DNA of 23,434 nt from a bacterium (GTDB taxonomy: Bacteria > Planctomycetota > JACOTG01 > JAUIME01), in contig JAUIME010000008.1 of the NCBI GenBank assembly GCA_030433195.1, positions 1 to 23,434 on the forward strand. The letters run 5' to 3'. This document shows, piece after piece, positions 8,056 to 15,701 of the stretch (the stretch's first letter is position 1; each line of letters opens with the position of its first letter). Position numbers and translations under genes: made by a program. The notes below the pieces were generated by a model. It saw only the letters and a program-made list of their open reading frames with translations, was not told the origin of the DNA and ran no database searches.

Positions 8056-9293
8056 GGTTCGGTGAGGCCCGATACGAACCAGTGGCCGTCGTCTCCACGC
8101 TTCCAGCGCACGACGATGTAGGGAACTTCTTCCGAGTCGTAGAACACGATGTGGGCGCGCTCCTCGCTGCGATACTCGACCAGCGTGCCGAACACCTTCG
8201 GGACGACACCGTCGTGACCGCGTCTGCGATTGTACCGCTCGAGGAATCCGGCGTATCGCTCGCGACGATCGGCCGGGTAGTACTTCGTCATCGTCTCCGT
8301 GTCGCTCTCGTTCCACGCGCGGAAGAAGGCACCCGTGGAGTCCTCGAAGCTCGGAGGGCGGGTCATCAAGAAAGCGACGAGCGCTACGGTGCCGATCACG
8401 CCGACCGTTCCGCCGCCGAAGATGAGGGTCTTGCGCGTCGATTCGCGTCGCCGTTGGCGAGCTCGCTCGCGAGCACTCTCCATCGCCTCGCTAGGCGCGA
8501 GTTCACCGCGCCGCTTCTTGTCGCGGACGCCCTTGCGCGCTCCCTTACGACGACTCGTGCGCTCTCGGACGCTCTCGACCTGCTCGTTCCAGAGGTCGGG
8601 ATTCTCTTCGAGCAAGCGTTGAAGTCGTGCGACGGGCTTCAGAGCTCCCCAGAGATAGAACAGGATGATGATGCTGAGGATCCCCGGGAATCCTCCGAAG
8701 GCGAGATCGAGGAGCATGCCGAGGGAATGGACCGAGGCCATCAAGATGGCCCAGAAGAAGGGTCGATGGACGATGCGGATGGCGCCGACGATCGAGACGC
8801 CGAGCTTCAGGAATCCGATCCCGAGCGCCACCTGGAGAAGGCGGATGGTGTCCGGATCGGTATCGTCGGGGACGGCGAAGTACGCGATCACCACCAAGAG
8901 CATGGCGATCGAGAGGATCACCACGTTGAGCCAGTAAATGGCCCGTACGGTCTTCATGGCGCCATAGGCGCGCTTGGCGATCAGGGAATGCTCGCGTTCG
9001 ATTGCGGTCCTGCCGGCGCGAGAGCTTCCGGTCGAGTCCGCGTTCGCGTTGCCGACCAGCCTCGCTCCGCAGGCGTCACAGAAGCGGGCATCCGGAGCGA
9101 GGCGTGCATCGCAGGACGGGCATCGCGGTGATGCTTCCGTCGAGTCGACGGTCGCGCTCGTCGTTTCGATCGCCTCGGCTTCCTGTTCGATCGCACGGAC
9201 CACACCGCCGCATTGTTTGCAGGTGTAGGTCCGCTCGGCGGACGGCAGTCCTTTATAGGTCTTGTCGCAGTCGTCGCAGCGGCCGCGGATCAT
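8052..9293 (-). CDS. Multi-zinc-ribbon membrane protein of unknown function
   Basis: A 413-residue protein. The ATG at 9293 is preceded by AGGAGG at seven bases; a longer frame from 9338 lacks this. Two zinc ribbons open it: CDDC/CKQC (Cys6, 9, 25, 28) and CPSC/CDAC (Cys58, 61, 72, 75). Hydrophobic helices follow near 117-140, 142-165 and 168-198. A strongly basic Arg/Lys segment spans 220-268, with a last helix near 269-291. The C-terminal 120 residues (FFRAWNESDTETMTKYYPAD, later VPYIVVRWKRGDDGHWFVSG) look like a small alpha/beta domain of the NTF2-like type, probably outside the membrane. It overlaps the CPBP protease gene by four bases, so the two are probably co-translated. It could be the protease's partner or substrate. 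No named family is recognised. Confidence 0.82.
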   Translation of the reverse strand: MIRGRCDDCDKTYKGLPSAERTYTCKQCGGVVRAIEQEAEAIETTSATVDSTEASPRCPSCDARLAPDARFCDACGARLVGNANADSTGSSRAGRTAIEREHSLIAKRAYGAMKTVRAIYWLNVVILSIAMLLVVIAYFAVPDDTDPDTIRLLQVALGIGFLKLGVSIVGAIRIVHRPFFWAILMASVHSLGMLLDLAFGGFPGILSIIILFYLWGALKPVARLQRLLEENPDLWNEQVESVRERTSRRKGARKGVRDKKRRGELAPSEAMESARERARQRRRESTRKTLIFGGGTVGVIGTVALVAFLMTRPPSFEDSTGAFFRAWNESDTETMTKYYPADRRERYAGFLERYNRRRGHDGVVPKVFGTLVEYRSEERAHIVFYDSEEVPYIVVRWKRGDDGHWFVSGLTEP

Positions 9294-9427
9294 GGGGTCC
9301 CCTCCTGGTGGGCAGCCAGTTCTCGTCACCTTCAGCATCAGGAGGAGAGGTTAATGGACGTCACCGATGGCGTCAACGATCCGGCGACAGGCTGAGGGTG
9401 AAGACGTGACGGGGGCGGGCTCGCGCC

Positions 9428-11620
9428 CTACGATTCGAGCGACATGCCACCGACGCTGTCGACGAAGACAACGCGCGGCAAGCGGGAGGCGAATCGCTCC
9501 ATCTGCTCGAAGAACGCGATCTCCGCTCCTTCGTCCGGCGCTTCGAAGCCGAGAAAGACCACGGCGGCGTCGCGGGAGGTGCGCTGGATCGCGTCGGCGA
9601 CGTCGGTCGAAACGACGACCTCCGAGCGCGCGCGGATGCGTGAGGATTCGATGAGTCCGTCGAGGTGCTTGCGGACCTCGTCGCGGCCCGCTTCGTTCTC
9701 GATGACGCGCAGCAACCGGATGCGATGCGTACGCCATTCGTCGTTCTGATGGAGCAGGTGCGCGAGCAACAGCATGAGCTCGCCGTTGCGGTAGCCGCGC
9801 CACCAGACGTCGAGCGTGCCTTGCGGAACTTCCCAAGGGTCGTCGGGCTCTTCCGAGAAGCGCACGGCGACGATGCTGCGCTCGAGTGCGGCGATCACGC
9901 GGATCGTCGCTCCGAACGATTCCGCGCGCTCGGCACTCGTCGGCCATCCGAGGAGCAATGTGTTCGGGCGTAGCGCACCGAGCCCTTGGCACTGCGTCAG
10001 CATCTCGATGCCGTCGGAGAGCGTCGGAGCGACGACGACCGCCGGGAACGCCTCGATCTGCTCCGTGCGTACGAAGTCGTGCAGGATCCGCTCCTGGGCG
10101 ACGCGGCGCGAGATGCGATCGTGGACTTCGCCTTGGATCACCTGGCCGAGCGAGAGGATTCCGTGGCCGGTCGTGAGCCAGTGTCCGTAGACCGCGAGGT
10201 GCGGGCGATTCCACGTCGCGCCGCTCAGCGCGAGCAGGATCGGTCGCCAGTTCTTCGGGTGGTAGAGCGAATCTTCGAGACGCAGCAGGTTGCGTCGCGC
10301 GCGCTCGAACAGGAGGCCGCTGTGCACGTCACCCCAACGCGCTTCGATCTCGCGGCGGCCGATCGCGCGGTGGAGCAAAAACATGCCGAACGTCGCGACC
10401 AGAGCCCAGCGCGCATCGATCAGCACCATGACGCCCGCGCAGCCGAGCGCCCCCGCGAGGGACGCGAGCGGGTGGTTGAATCGAAAGCGCGGCCGGTAGC
10501 TCGGGTTCTTCGTGATCGCTTCGTAGAACGTCGCGAGATTCAGCAACCCGTACGTGATCAGGAACGCCATCGTGATGAGCGGGGCGATCGTGTCGAGGTC
10601 GGCCGCGACGATGCAGACTTGCGCGATCACGAACGTCAGGATCGTGGCGCGACGCGGCTCTTGCGCTTTCCCGCTTCTCGGCGAGAAGACGCGCAGGGAT
10701 TGGAAGATGTTGTCGCGCGCGAAGGCCTGCAGGATGCGCGGGGCGCCCATCATGCTGCCGAGTGCCGACGAAAGCGTCGCCGCGAACACCCCGGCGGTGA
10801 TCAGGATCGGCCACGCCGCGATGCTCGCGATCACGACACCCTCACCGCCGAGCTCGCCGCGCGTGCGCGCGCCCCCGAGCAGGACCGCCTGACTGATGTA
10901 GATCGCCCCCGTCACGGCGACCGCAGCGATCGTACCGCGCGGGATCGAGCGTCCCGGATCGCGAAGCTCGCCCGACATGTTCGCGCCCGCCATGATGCCC
11001 GTGACGGCGGGGAAGAACAACGCGAACATCGTGAACGCGTTCTCGCCGAGCGTGAACTCGGGCGCGAGATTCGTTCGCAGGAGTGCGGGGTCGAACGCGC
11101 CGAACGCGCCCACGTAGAACGAAGCGAGCGAGGCGCCGAGGATCGCGAGGATGACGTACTGGACTTTGATCGTCCAGCCCGCGCCGATGTAGACGCACGC
11201 GAAGACGAGCGCGTTGGTAAACGACGCGACGACGCGCGTGTGTTCGTGTGCGAAGGCGAACACCGAGCCGAACGCTTCCGCGAAACCGAGCACGTACATC
11301 GCGACCGAAATCGCCTGAGCGAGAAAGAACACGAGCCCGATGGCGCCGCCGAATTCGACACCGAGGCTGCGGCTGATGAGATAGTACGCGCCGCCGCCCT
11401 CGACGCGCGTGTTGGTCGCGATCGACGAGAGCGACAAGCTCGTGAGCACCGTGATGAGCTTCGAGACCGCGACGATCGCGACGGCGACCCAAACGCCCGA
11501 TTGGCTGACGACGTCCGTGAAGCGCAAGAACATGATGACGCCGAGGATCGTGAGCGTGCAGGGCGTGAAGACGCCACCGAACGTTCCGAACCCGGGCCGT
11601 CGCTCGCCGTCGCTGCTCAG
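9428..11620 (-). CDS. SLC12-like (cation-chloride cotransporter type) APC-superfamily permease, probable CTG start
   Basis: A 730-residue membrane protein if read from CTG at 11620. The first ATG (11533) would cut off FGTFGGVFTPC...TILGVI, the conserved first transmembrane segment of SLC12 proteins. The frame is closed by a TGA at 11651-11653 and contains no ATG, GTG or TTG before 11533. CTG at 11620 has GGGAGG six bases upstream. FFPAVTGIMAGANMSGELRD near residues 212-231 is the family signature. About twelve hydrophobic helices are followed from residue 447 by the SLC12 C-terminal domain (NWRPILLAL, GLGALRPNTLLLGWP, GTLDVWWRGYRNGELMLLLA). Eukaryotic relatives move Na+, K+ and Cl- together; the ions carried here are not determined. 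It lies directly after the MBL remnant. Family sure, start codon inferred. Confidence 0.85.
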   Translation of the reverse strand: MSSDGERRPGFGTFGGVFTPCTLTILGVIMFLRFTDVVSQSGVWVAVAIVAVSKLITVLTSLSLSSIATNTRVEGGGAYYLISRSLGVEFGGAIGLVFFLAQAISVAMYVLGFAEAFGSVFAFAHEHTRVVASFTNALVFACVYIGAGWTIKVQYVILAILGASLASFYVGAFGAFDPALLRTNLAPEFTLGENAFTMFALFFPAVTGIMAGANMSGELRDPGRSIPRGTIAAVAVTGAIYISQAVLLGGARTRGELGGEGVVIASIAAWPILITAGVFAATLSSALGSMMGAPRILQAFARDNIFQSLRVFSPRSGKAQEPRRATILTFVIAQVCIVAADLDTIAPLITMAFLITYGLLNLATFYEAITKNPSYRPRFRFNHPLASLAGALGCAGVMVLIDARWALVATFGMFLLHRAIGRREIEARWGDVHSGLLFERARRNLLRLEDSLYHPKNWRPILLALSGATWNRPHLAVYGHWLTTGHGILSLGQVIQGEVHDRISRRVAQERILHDFVRTEQIEAFPAVVVAPTLSDGIEMLTQCQGLGALRPNTLLLGWPTSAERAESFGATIRVIAALERSIVAVRFSEEPDDPWEVPQGTLDVWWRGYRNGELMLLLAHLLHQNDEWRTHRIRLLRVIENEAGRDEVRKHLDGLIESSRIRARSEVVVSTDVADAIQRTSRDAAVVFLGFEAPDEGAEIAFFEQMERFASRLPRVVFVDSVGGMSLES

Positions 11621-11650
11621 GGCTTCCCTCCCGCTGCCGGTCCTCCGCGG

Positions 11651-11971
11651 TCAGTCGAAGCGCCGCGACCGGGAGGGCGCCTCGAACACGATGACGTCGG
11701 GATCGGCATCCTCGAACATCTTCCTGTAGGTCGCGACGCGGTCGGGCTGGATATGGCACGCGATCCAATGGTCGGCACCGATCTTCGCCGCGAGCGTCGC
11801 GATATCGGTGTACATCCAAACGGGCAGGAACGCGACGTCCACGCCGCGCTGGGGCAGATCGAGCTTCGGCAGCCGGGGGTCGGCCTGGTGCGCATCGCCG
11901 ACGTGGAGGATCGCTTTGCCGCCCAGGTGGACGACGTGACCGAGGTTGGTGAGTGCACGAAACCGCGGCTC
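11651..11971 (-). pseudogene. MBL-fold (UlaG-like) hydrolase remnant, C-terminal half only
   Basis: From 11971 to the TGA at 11651 the frame reads LTNLGHVVHLGGKAILHVGD, then DVAFLPVW, HWIACHIQP and a closing DPDVIVFEAPSR. This is the second half of COG2220-type MBL proteins (NLG-V--LGG--ILHVGDA, DVAFLP-W, A-HI-P). The first half with the HxHxDH metal site is absent. Directly upstream and in the same frame sits the TGA of the small protein at 11972-12325, so no natural start is available; the first possible one, GTG at 11842, would leave about 63 residues. The remaining piece cannot form the metal centre. It is most simply a 5'-deleted gene. Translation as a coupled fragment cannot be excluded. 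Confidence 0.7.
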
Positions 11972-12325
11972 TCATTCGCACGCGGCGACCGGCATCGACA
12001 GCGGTACGTCCTCGAGTGCGACGGCCTTGCAGTCGCCGATCGGATTCCCGGCCTGGTTCACGGCGATCCATTGGACTTGTGCGCGTCCATCGGCGCGCTG
12101 CGTTCTCCACGCGATCATCGCGGTGTCGCCCGTCGGGAACACTTCGAGATCGAGCAAGTCTTGCTTGGCGGCGCCGCCGAGTAACGCGCCGAGATCGGGA
12201 AGTCCTTGGGCGACACCGGCGGGAAGCCGGTCGGGCGACTTCGCATTCATGGTCGTGCTTCCGATGACGTAGCCGGCGAGGCCGACGGCGAGACACAGGG
12301 CGAGCGTTCGGAGCGAGGCGTGCAT
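11972..12325 (-). CDS. Small exported or membrane-anchored protein of unknown function
   Basis: A 117-residue protein starting at the ATG behind GAGGAG at seven bases. Residues 5-22 form a hydrophobic signal or anchor (LRTLALCLAVGLAGYVIG). The rest has one clear block: DLEVFPTGDTAMIAWRTQRA then VQWIAVNQAGNPIGDCKAV, which looks like a short antiparallel beta domain. It has two cysteines besides the one in the hydrophobic segment. Its TGA is followed in frame by the MBL remnant, so the present C-terminus (PVAACE) may have been created or altered by that deletion. It is read divergently from the HAF-repeat gene. No family recognised. Confidence 0.65.
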   Translation of the reverse strand: MHASLRTLALCLAVGLAGYVIGSTTMNAKSPDRLPAGVAQGLPDLGALLGGAAKQDLLDLEVFPTGDTAMIAWRTQRADGRAQVQWIAVNQAGNPIGDCKAVALEDVPLSMPVAACE

Positions 12326-12445
12326 GGCGATTCTCCTCGAGGGGAGTCGACCGGACGCGAGTCAGTCTACACTCGCCCCGACTCGTAGCGGAGTGTCGCA
12401 TCGATCTCGACGGGTGCAAAAGACCTCGAGGATTCTCGAAAGTTC

Positions 12446-12489
12446 TTGGCAAACGGAGCTCGGTCGTGCGTATTCTGGATCGCACGACC
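12446..12489 (+). promoter_or_regulatory. Candidate promoter with inverted-repeat operator upstream of the HAF-repeat gene
   Basis: TTGGCA at 12446-12451 and TATTCT at 12471-12476 resemble -35 and -10 boxes, although the 19-base spacing is long. A perfect 9-base inverted repeat, GGTCGTGCG (12462-12470) and CGCACGACC (12481-12489), brackets the TATTCT box, the position expected of a repressor site. The element lies 44 bases ahead of the ATG at 12534. Confidence 0.4.
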
Positions 12490-12533
12490 AGGCGGATGTT
12501 CGAAAACAAGACACGACGGAGGAGGCGTGAATC

Positions 12534-13703
12534 ATGAGTGAGACGATCACCATGCGGAACGGCGGCGCGAAGCGATGCGGCGCCCGTTCGACGTTGCTGC
12601 TGGCACTCTTGATGACGACGAGTGTTTGGCTTGGTGTCGCTACGCCGGCGATCGCGGGCGAATCGGAGGCGCCCCCGACGTTCGACATCATCTCGATCGA
12701 ACCGTACGGATCCGATCCGCTGCGCGCGAGCGCGATCAACGACAAGGGGCGCGTCACGGGCGTGATCATCCACGAGGTGAACGGGCAGAATCGTGCGTTC
12801 CCGTTCGTGTGGAGCGCGACCGAGCGACTGCGCGAGCTTCCGCTGCCGCCCGGACACACTGGCGCGAGCGCGGCCGACATCAACAACGACGGCGATGTCG
12901 TCGGCTTCGTCACGTACCCCGATACGGGGCTCGTCGGTTATCGATGGCGCACGTCCTTGCCGTCCTTCGCGCAGCTCGAGCGGTTTCGTGCGCTGCGGAA
13001 TCGGCTGCCGCTCACGATCAGCGACGACGGCCGGACGATCGCGGGGCAGGGGTATTCGGCACAGGATCCCGCGTGGGTGTTCGACCTGAAGACGCGAAGT
13101 CTCACCGAGCTTCGTGTAGGACTCGAGGTCGTCGAAGGCATCAACCAAGCGACAGACGTCAACGCGCACGGGCTCGTCGTCGGGACGATCTCGACGCGGC
13201 TTCCGAACGGCAACGTGCGGCCGAATGCCTTTCGATTCAAGCACGAGGCGGGCGGAGGCGGTTCGATGCAGCTTCTGCCGGGCCCGGTTCACGATTGGTA
13301 TTGGTCGGACGCTTCGGGTGTCAACAACGACGGTGACACGGTCGGCTTCTTGTTCGACTTCTTCGACCAAAGTGCAGCGTACTGGGATGGCGTCACCGGC
13401 GCGTTCACGGATCTCGGCATCGCGTCGCCCGCGGAGCTCGTCACCAACGCGAAGGCGATCAACGACAAGGGGTGGATCGTCGGCTGGTCGCCGAACGATC
13501 ACCCGCTCGGTCTCGACACGCCCTTCCTCTGGATCGACGGAACGTTCTACGACCTGAACGATCTCGCCTTCCATCAGTTCGGCGGCGCGAGTGCGTTGTA
13601 CCGCGCGCACGACGTCAACAACGACGGGATGATTCTCGCCGAGATCGTGCACTTCCAGCCGACGCTGTGGTTCGAAGACGTGGTGCTCGTTCCGGAGCCC
13701 TGA
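12534..13703 (+). CDS. Secreted HAF-repeat protein, probable seven-bladed beta-propeller
   Basis: A 389-residue protein. The ATG is eight bases after GGAGGAGG. A signal peptide covers about residues 1-42, with the hydrophobic core LLLALLMTTSVWLGVA and cleavage after AIA or AIAG. The mature part carries seven copies of a short motif of the form A-xIN-xGxVVG: near residues 65 (AINDKGRVTG), 113 (DINNDGDVVG), 151 (TISDDGRTIAG), 197 (DVNAHGLVVG), 251 (GVNNDGDTVG), 297 (AINDKGWIVG) and 349 (DVNNDGMILA). Spacing is about 38-54 residues. This matches HAF-repeat extracellular proteins, and seven repeats suits a seven-bladed propeller. No catalytic residues are recognised. The subtilase gene starts 32 bases downstream, so the two are likely co-transcribed. 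The C-terminal VPEP is not a PEP-CTERM signal because no membrane segment follows. Confidence 0.82.
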   Translation: MSETITMRNGGAKRCGARSTLLLALLMTTSVWLGVATPAIAGESEAPPTFDIISIEPYGSDPLRASAINDKGRVTGVIIHEVNGQNRAFPFVWSATERLRELPLPPGHTGASAADINNDGDVVGFVTYPDTGLVGYRWRTSLPSFAQLERFRALRNRLPLTISDDGRTIAGQGYSAQDPAWVFDLKTRSLTELRVGLEVVEGINQATDVNAHGLVVGTISTRLPNGNVRPNAFRFKHEAGGGGSMQLLPGPVHDWYWSDASGVNNDGDTVGFLFDFFDQSAAYWDGVTGAFTDLGIASPAELVTNAKAINDKGWIVGWSPNDHPLGLDTPFLWIDGTFYDLNDLAFHQFGGASALYRAHDVNNDGMILAEIVHFQPTLWFEDVVLVPEP

Positions 13704-13735
13704 GAGCCGACACCGACCGTGAAAGGACGAATCGC

Positions 13736-15571
13736 ATGATGCTTCCGACTCGGAGTCCCGGTGGGTTCGTCGGGCTCCTGACAATCCTGTGGATACTCTC
13801 GCCGGCCGTGATGGCCGGCGAGTCGCTCGATGCACCCGTTCCCACGAATCCCGTCGATCGCCTGCATCTCGATTGGCTGACGGGCGAACCGCCGCAGTAC
13901 GCCGTGCTCGCGATGCCGCCGGGATCCGAGGAGAATCCGCTCGTCGGCGCCTACGTGATGTTCGATCCCGCGTCGTCGTTCGCGACCGCGCGTCGTTCGA
14001 TCGAGGCCCTCGGCGGCATGATCGTCGGCGAGGTCCGATCGCTGCACGCGCTCGTCGTGGCGATTCGCTACCGCGCCGTCGGTGCGCTCGCGACCGAACC
14101 GGGCGTGCGCTACATCGAGCCGGCGCTGCCGAGGTTCGACAGCGTGAACGACGTGACGCGGATCACCACCGCCGTCGATCCCGTGCAGGGCTATCCGTAC
14201 CTGCTCGACGGCAGCGGGATTCGCGCGCTCGTCTACGACGTCGGACCGATCTCGCATACGCACCCCGACTTCGCGGGACGCGTCACGTACATCGACAGCG
14301 GGCCGCTCGCCGATCATCCGACGCACGTCGCCGGAACCCTCGGCGGCTCGGGCGCCGCGAGCGGTGGTTTGCTTCGCGGCATGGCGCCGAACGTGGAGTT
14401 CTACTCGGCGACGCTCGAGTTCTTGCTCGGAGACGACTGCCCGCCCGAGTATTGCCCGCCGGGTTTCTATCCGTGGCGCTTCATCACGAACCCGGGCGAC
14501 ATCGAGGAAGACTACGCGGTCGCGATCGAGCAGGGCATCGACATCGCGAGCAACTCGATCGGTCTGCAGATCGCGGGACACGGCGGCGACATCAGTCAGT
14601 ACGGTGACTACACGTTCACGAGCTCGCTCCTCGACGCGATCGTGACGGGTAGCCTCGGTCGGCGCATCTGTGTCGTGTGGGCCGCGGGGAACGAAGGCGG
14701 TACCGGGTCGATCCCGCCACCCGCCGCCGCGAAGAATCCGATCATCGTCGGCGCCGTGAACAATCCCGACAAGACGGTCGCTTCGTTCTCGTCGGGCGGT
14801 CCGACCGACGACGGCCGCATCAAGCCCGACGTGGTGGCGCCCGGCTGCTCGATCGTCGAGGAGTTCCAGGCCGAACAAGCCGTGCCGGGGATCTACTCGT
14901 GCTGGGCGACCGATCCGGAGAGGCTCTACGAGCGTGCGTGCGGGACCTCGATGGCGACGCCAGCGGTCGCGGGGATCGGCTGCCTGATCCTTCAGGAGTA
15001 CCGCCGACTGTTCGCGCTTTCCGAAGATGCCGCGGATCTTCCGTACAACTCGACGCTACGCGCGATTCTCGCGCATACTGCCGAGGATCTCGAAGCACCC
15101 GGTCCGGACTACCAGACGGGATTCGGTCTCGTGCAGGCGCAAGCGGCGATCGACTTCATGCGGACGTACGCGTTCGACGAGCGGTCGCTGTCCCGTGAAG
15201 GGTTCGTCAAGTACGGGATCAAAGTCGAAGCGGGCACGCCCGAGCTGCGCGTGACTCTCGCCTGGGACGATCCGCCGGCGATGCCGTATTCCGATCCGGC
15301 GCTCGTCCACGATCTCGATCTCGTCGTTTACGACCCGCGCGGAACGCGGCACTATCCGTGGACGCTCGATCCGTCGAATCCCGCCGCACCGGCCGTTCGT
15401 ACCCAGGAAGACCACCGGAACGTCATCGAGCAGGTGCTCGTCGACAATCCGATGCCGGGCGTCTGGCGCGTCGGGGTGAAGGGGACGTCGTTCGATCGCG
15501 GGCTGCAGTCGTACTCGATCTGCGGGACGCCCGGCCTCGGCAAGCCACGGTTGTCTTCGCTACCGAACTGA
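13736..15571 (+). CDS. Secreted subtilisin-family (S8) serine protease
   Basis: A 611-residue protein. It starts at the first of two adjacent ATGs, eight bases after AAAGGA. A signal peptide (residues 1-27) is followed by an I9-like propeptide at about 70-134 (VGAYVMFDP to VRYIEPALPRF). The catalytic domain has Asp168 in VYDVGP, His197 in HPTHVAG, the oxyanion Asn329 in WAAGNEGG and Ser405 in GTSMATPAVAG, so it should be active. Two positions differ from the usual motif (DVG for DTG/DSG, HPTH for HGTH). Cysteine-rich loops appear near 234-241. A C-terminal beta-sandwich from about 489 (ELRVTLAWDDPP, LVHDLDLVVYDPRG, MPGVWRVGVKG) resembles the domains attached to many secreted subtilases. The gene follows the HAF-repeat gene closely; whether that protein is its partner or substrate is unknown. 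Confidence 0.92.
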   Translation: MMLPTRSPGGFVGLLTILWILSPAVMAGESLDAPVPTNPVDRLHLDWLTGEPPQYAVLAMPPGSEENPLVGAYVMFDPASSFATARRSIEALGGMIVGEVRSLHALVVAIRYRAVGALATEPGVRYIEPALPRFDSVNDVTRITTAVDPVQGYPYLLDGSGIRALVYDVGPISHTHPDFAGRVTYIDSGPLADHPTHVAGTLGGSGAASGGLLRGMAPNVEFYSATLEFLLGDDCPPEYCPPGFYPWRFITNPGDIEEDYAVAIEQGIDIASNSIGLQIAGHGGDISQYGDYTFTSSLLDAIVTGSLGRRICVVWAAGNEGGTGSIPPPAAAKNPIIVGAVNNPDKTVASFSSGGPTDDGRIKPDVVAPGCSIVEEFQAEQAVPGIYSCWATDPERLYERACGTSMATPAVAGIGCLILQEYRRLFALSEDAADLPYNSTLRAILAHTAEDLEAPGPDYQTGFGLVQAQAAIDFMRTYAFDERSLSREGFVKYGIKVEAGTPELRVTLAWDDPPAMPYSDPALVHDLDLVVYDPRGTRHYPWTLDPSNPAAPAVRTQEDHRNVIEQVLVDNPMPGVWRVGVKGTSFDRGLQSYSICGTPGLGKPRLSSLPN

Positions 15572-15583
15572 GGGCGATCGCCC
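15572..15583. repeat. 12-base palindrome directly after the subtilase stop
   Basis: GGGCGATCGCCC is perfectly self-complementary and begins at the base after the TGA. It could form a short GGGC/GCCC hairpin, but with no T run it is only a weak terminator candidate. Confidence 0.3.
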
Positions 15584-15701
15584 GTCACACCGAATGCGAG
15601 CACAAGAGCCGAGGCGGAGTATAGACTGGTGTCCTCACCCGTAACGGGAAGGGATACCGATCGAGCGGTTCGACAAAAAACTACGGGTCATCCTCATCGG
15701 G

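Noticed and set aside
11972..11974. TGA between the small exported protein and the MBL remnant as a selenocysteine or readthrough codon
   Set aside because: The upstream protein does not supply the missing MBL N-terminal half or its metal motif, so reading through would not restore an enzyme. No selenocysteine element was recognised.
9986..12184. 732-codon plus-strand frame opposite the permease
   Set aside because: Charged, Arg/Asp/Glu-rich translation with no recognisable motif. The opposite strand encodes a clear SLC12-like protein.
13683..13703. VPEP at the end of the HAF-repeat protein as a PEP-CTERM sorting signal
   Set aside because: The protein stops exactly at VPEP; the transmembrane segment and basic tail that define PEP-CTERM are missing.
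10842..13835. 997-codon minus-strand frame spanning several genes
   Set aside because: It crosses the SLC12-like gene in another frame and the HAF gene on the opposite strand. Its translation is an Arg-rich low-complexity shadow.
13574..14878. 434-codon minus-strand frame opposite the HAF and subtilase genes
   Set aside because: Arg/His-rich antisense shadow with no motif. The plus strand carries the catalytic triad and repeats.
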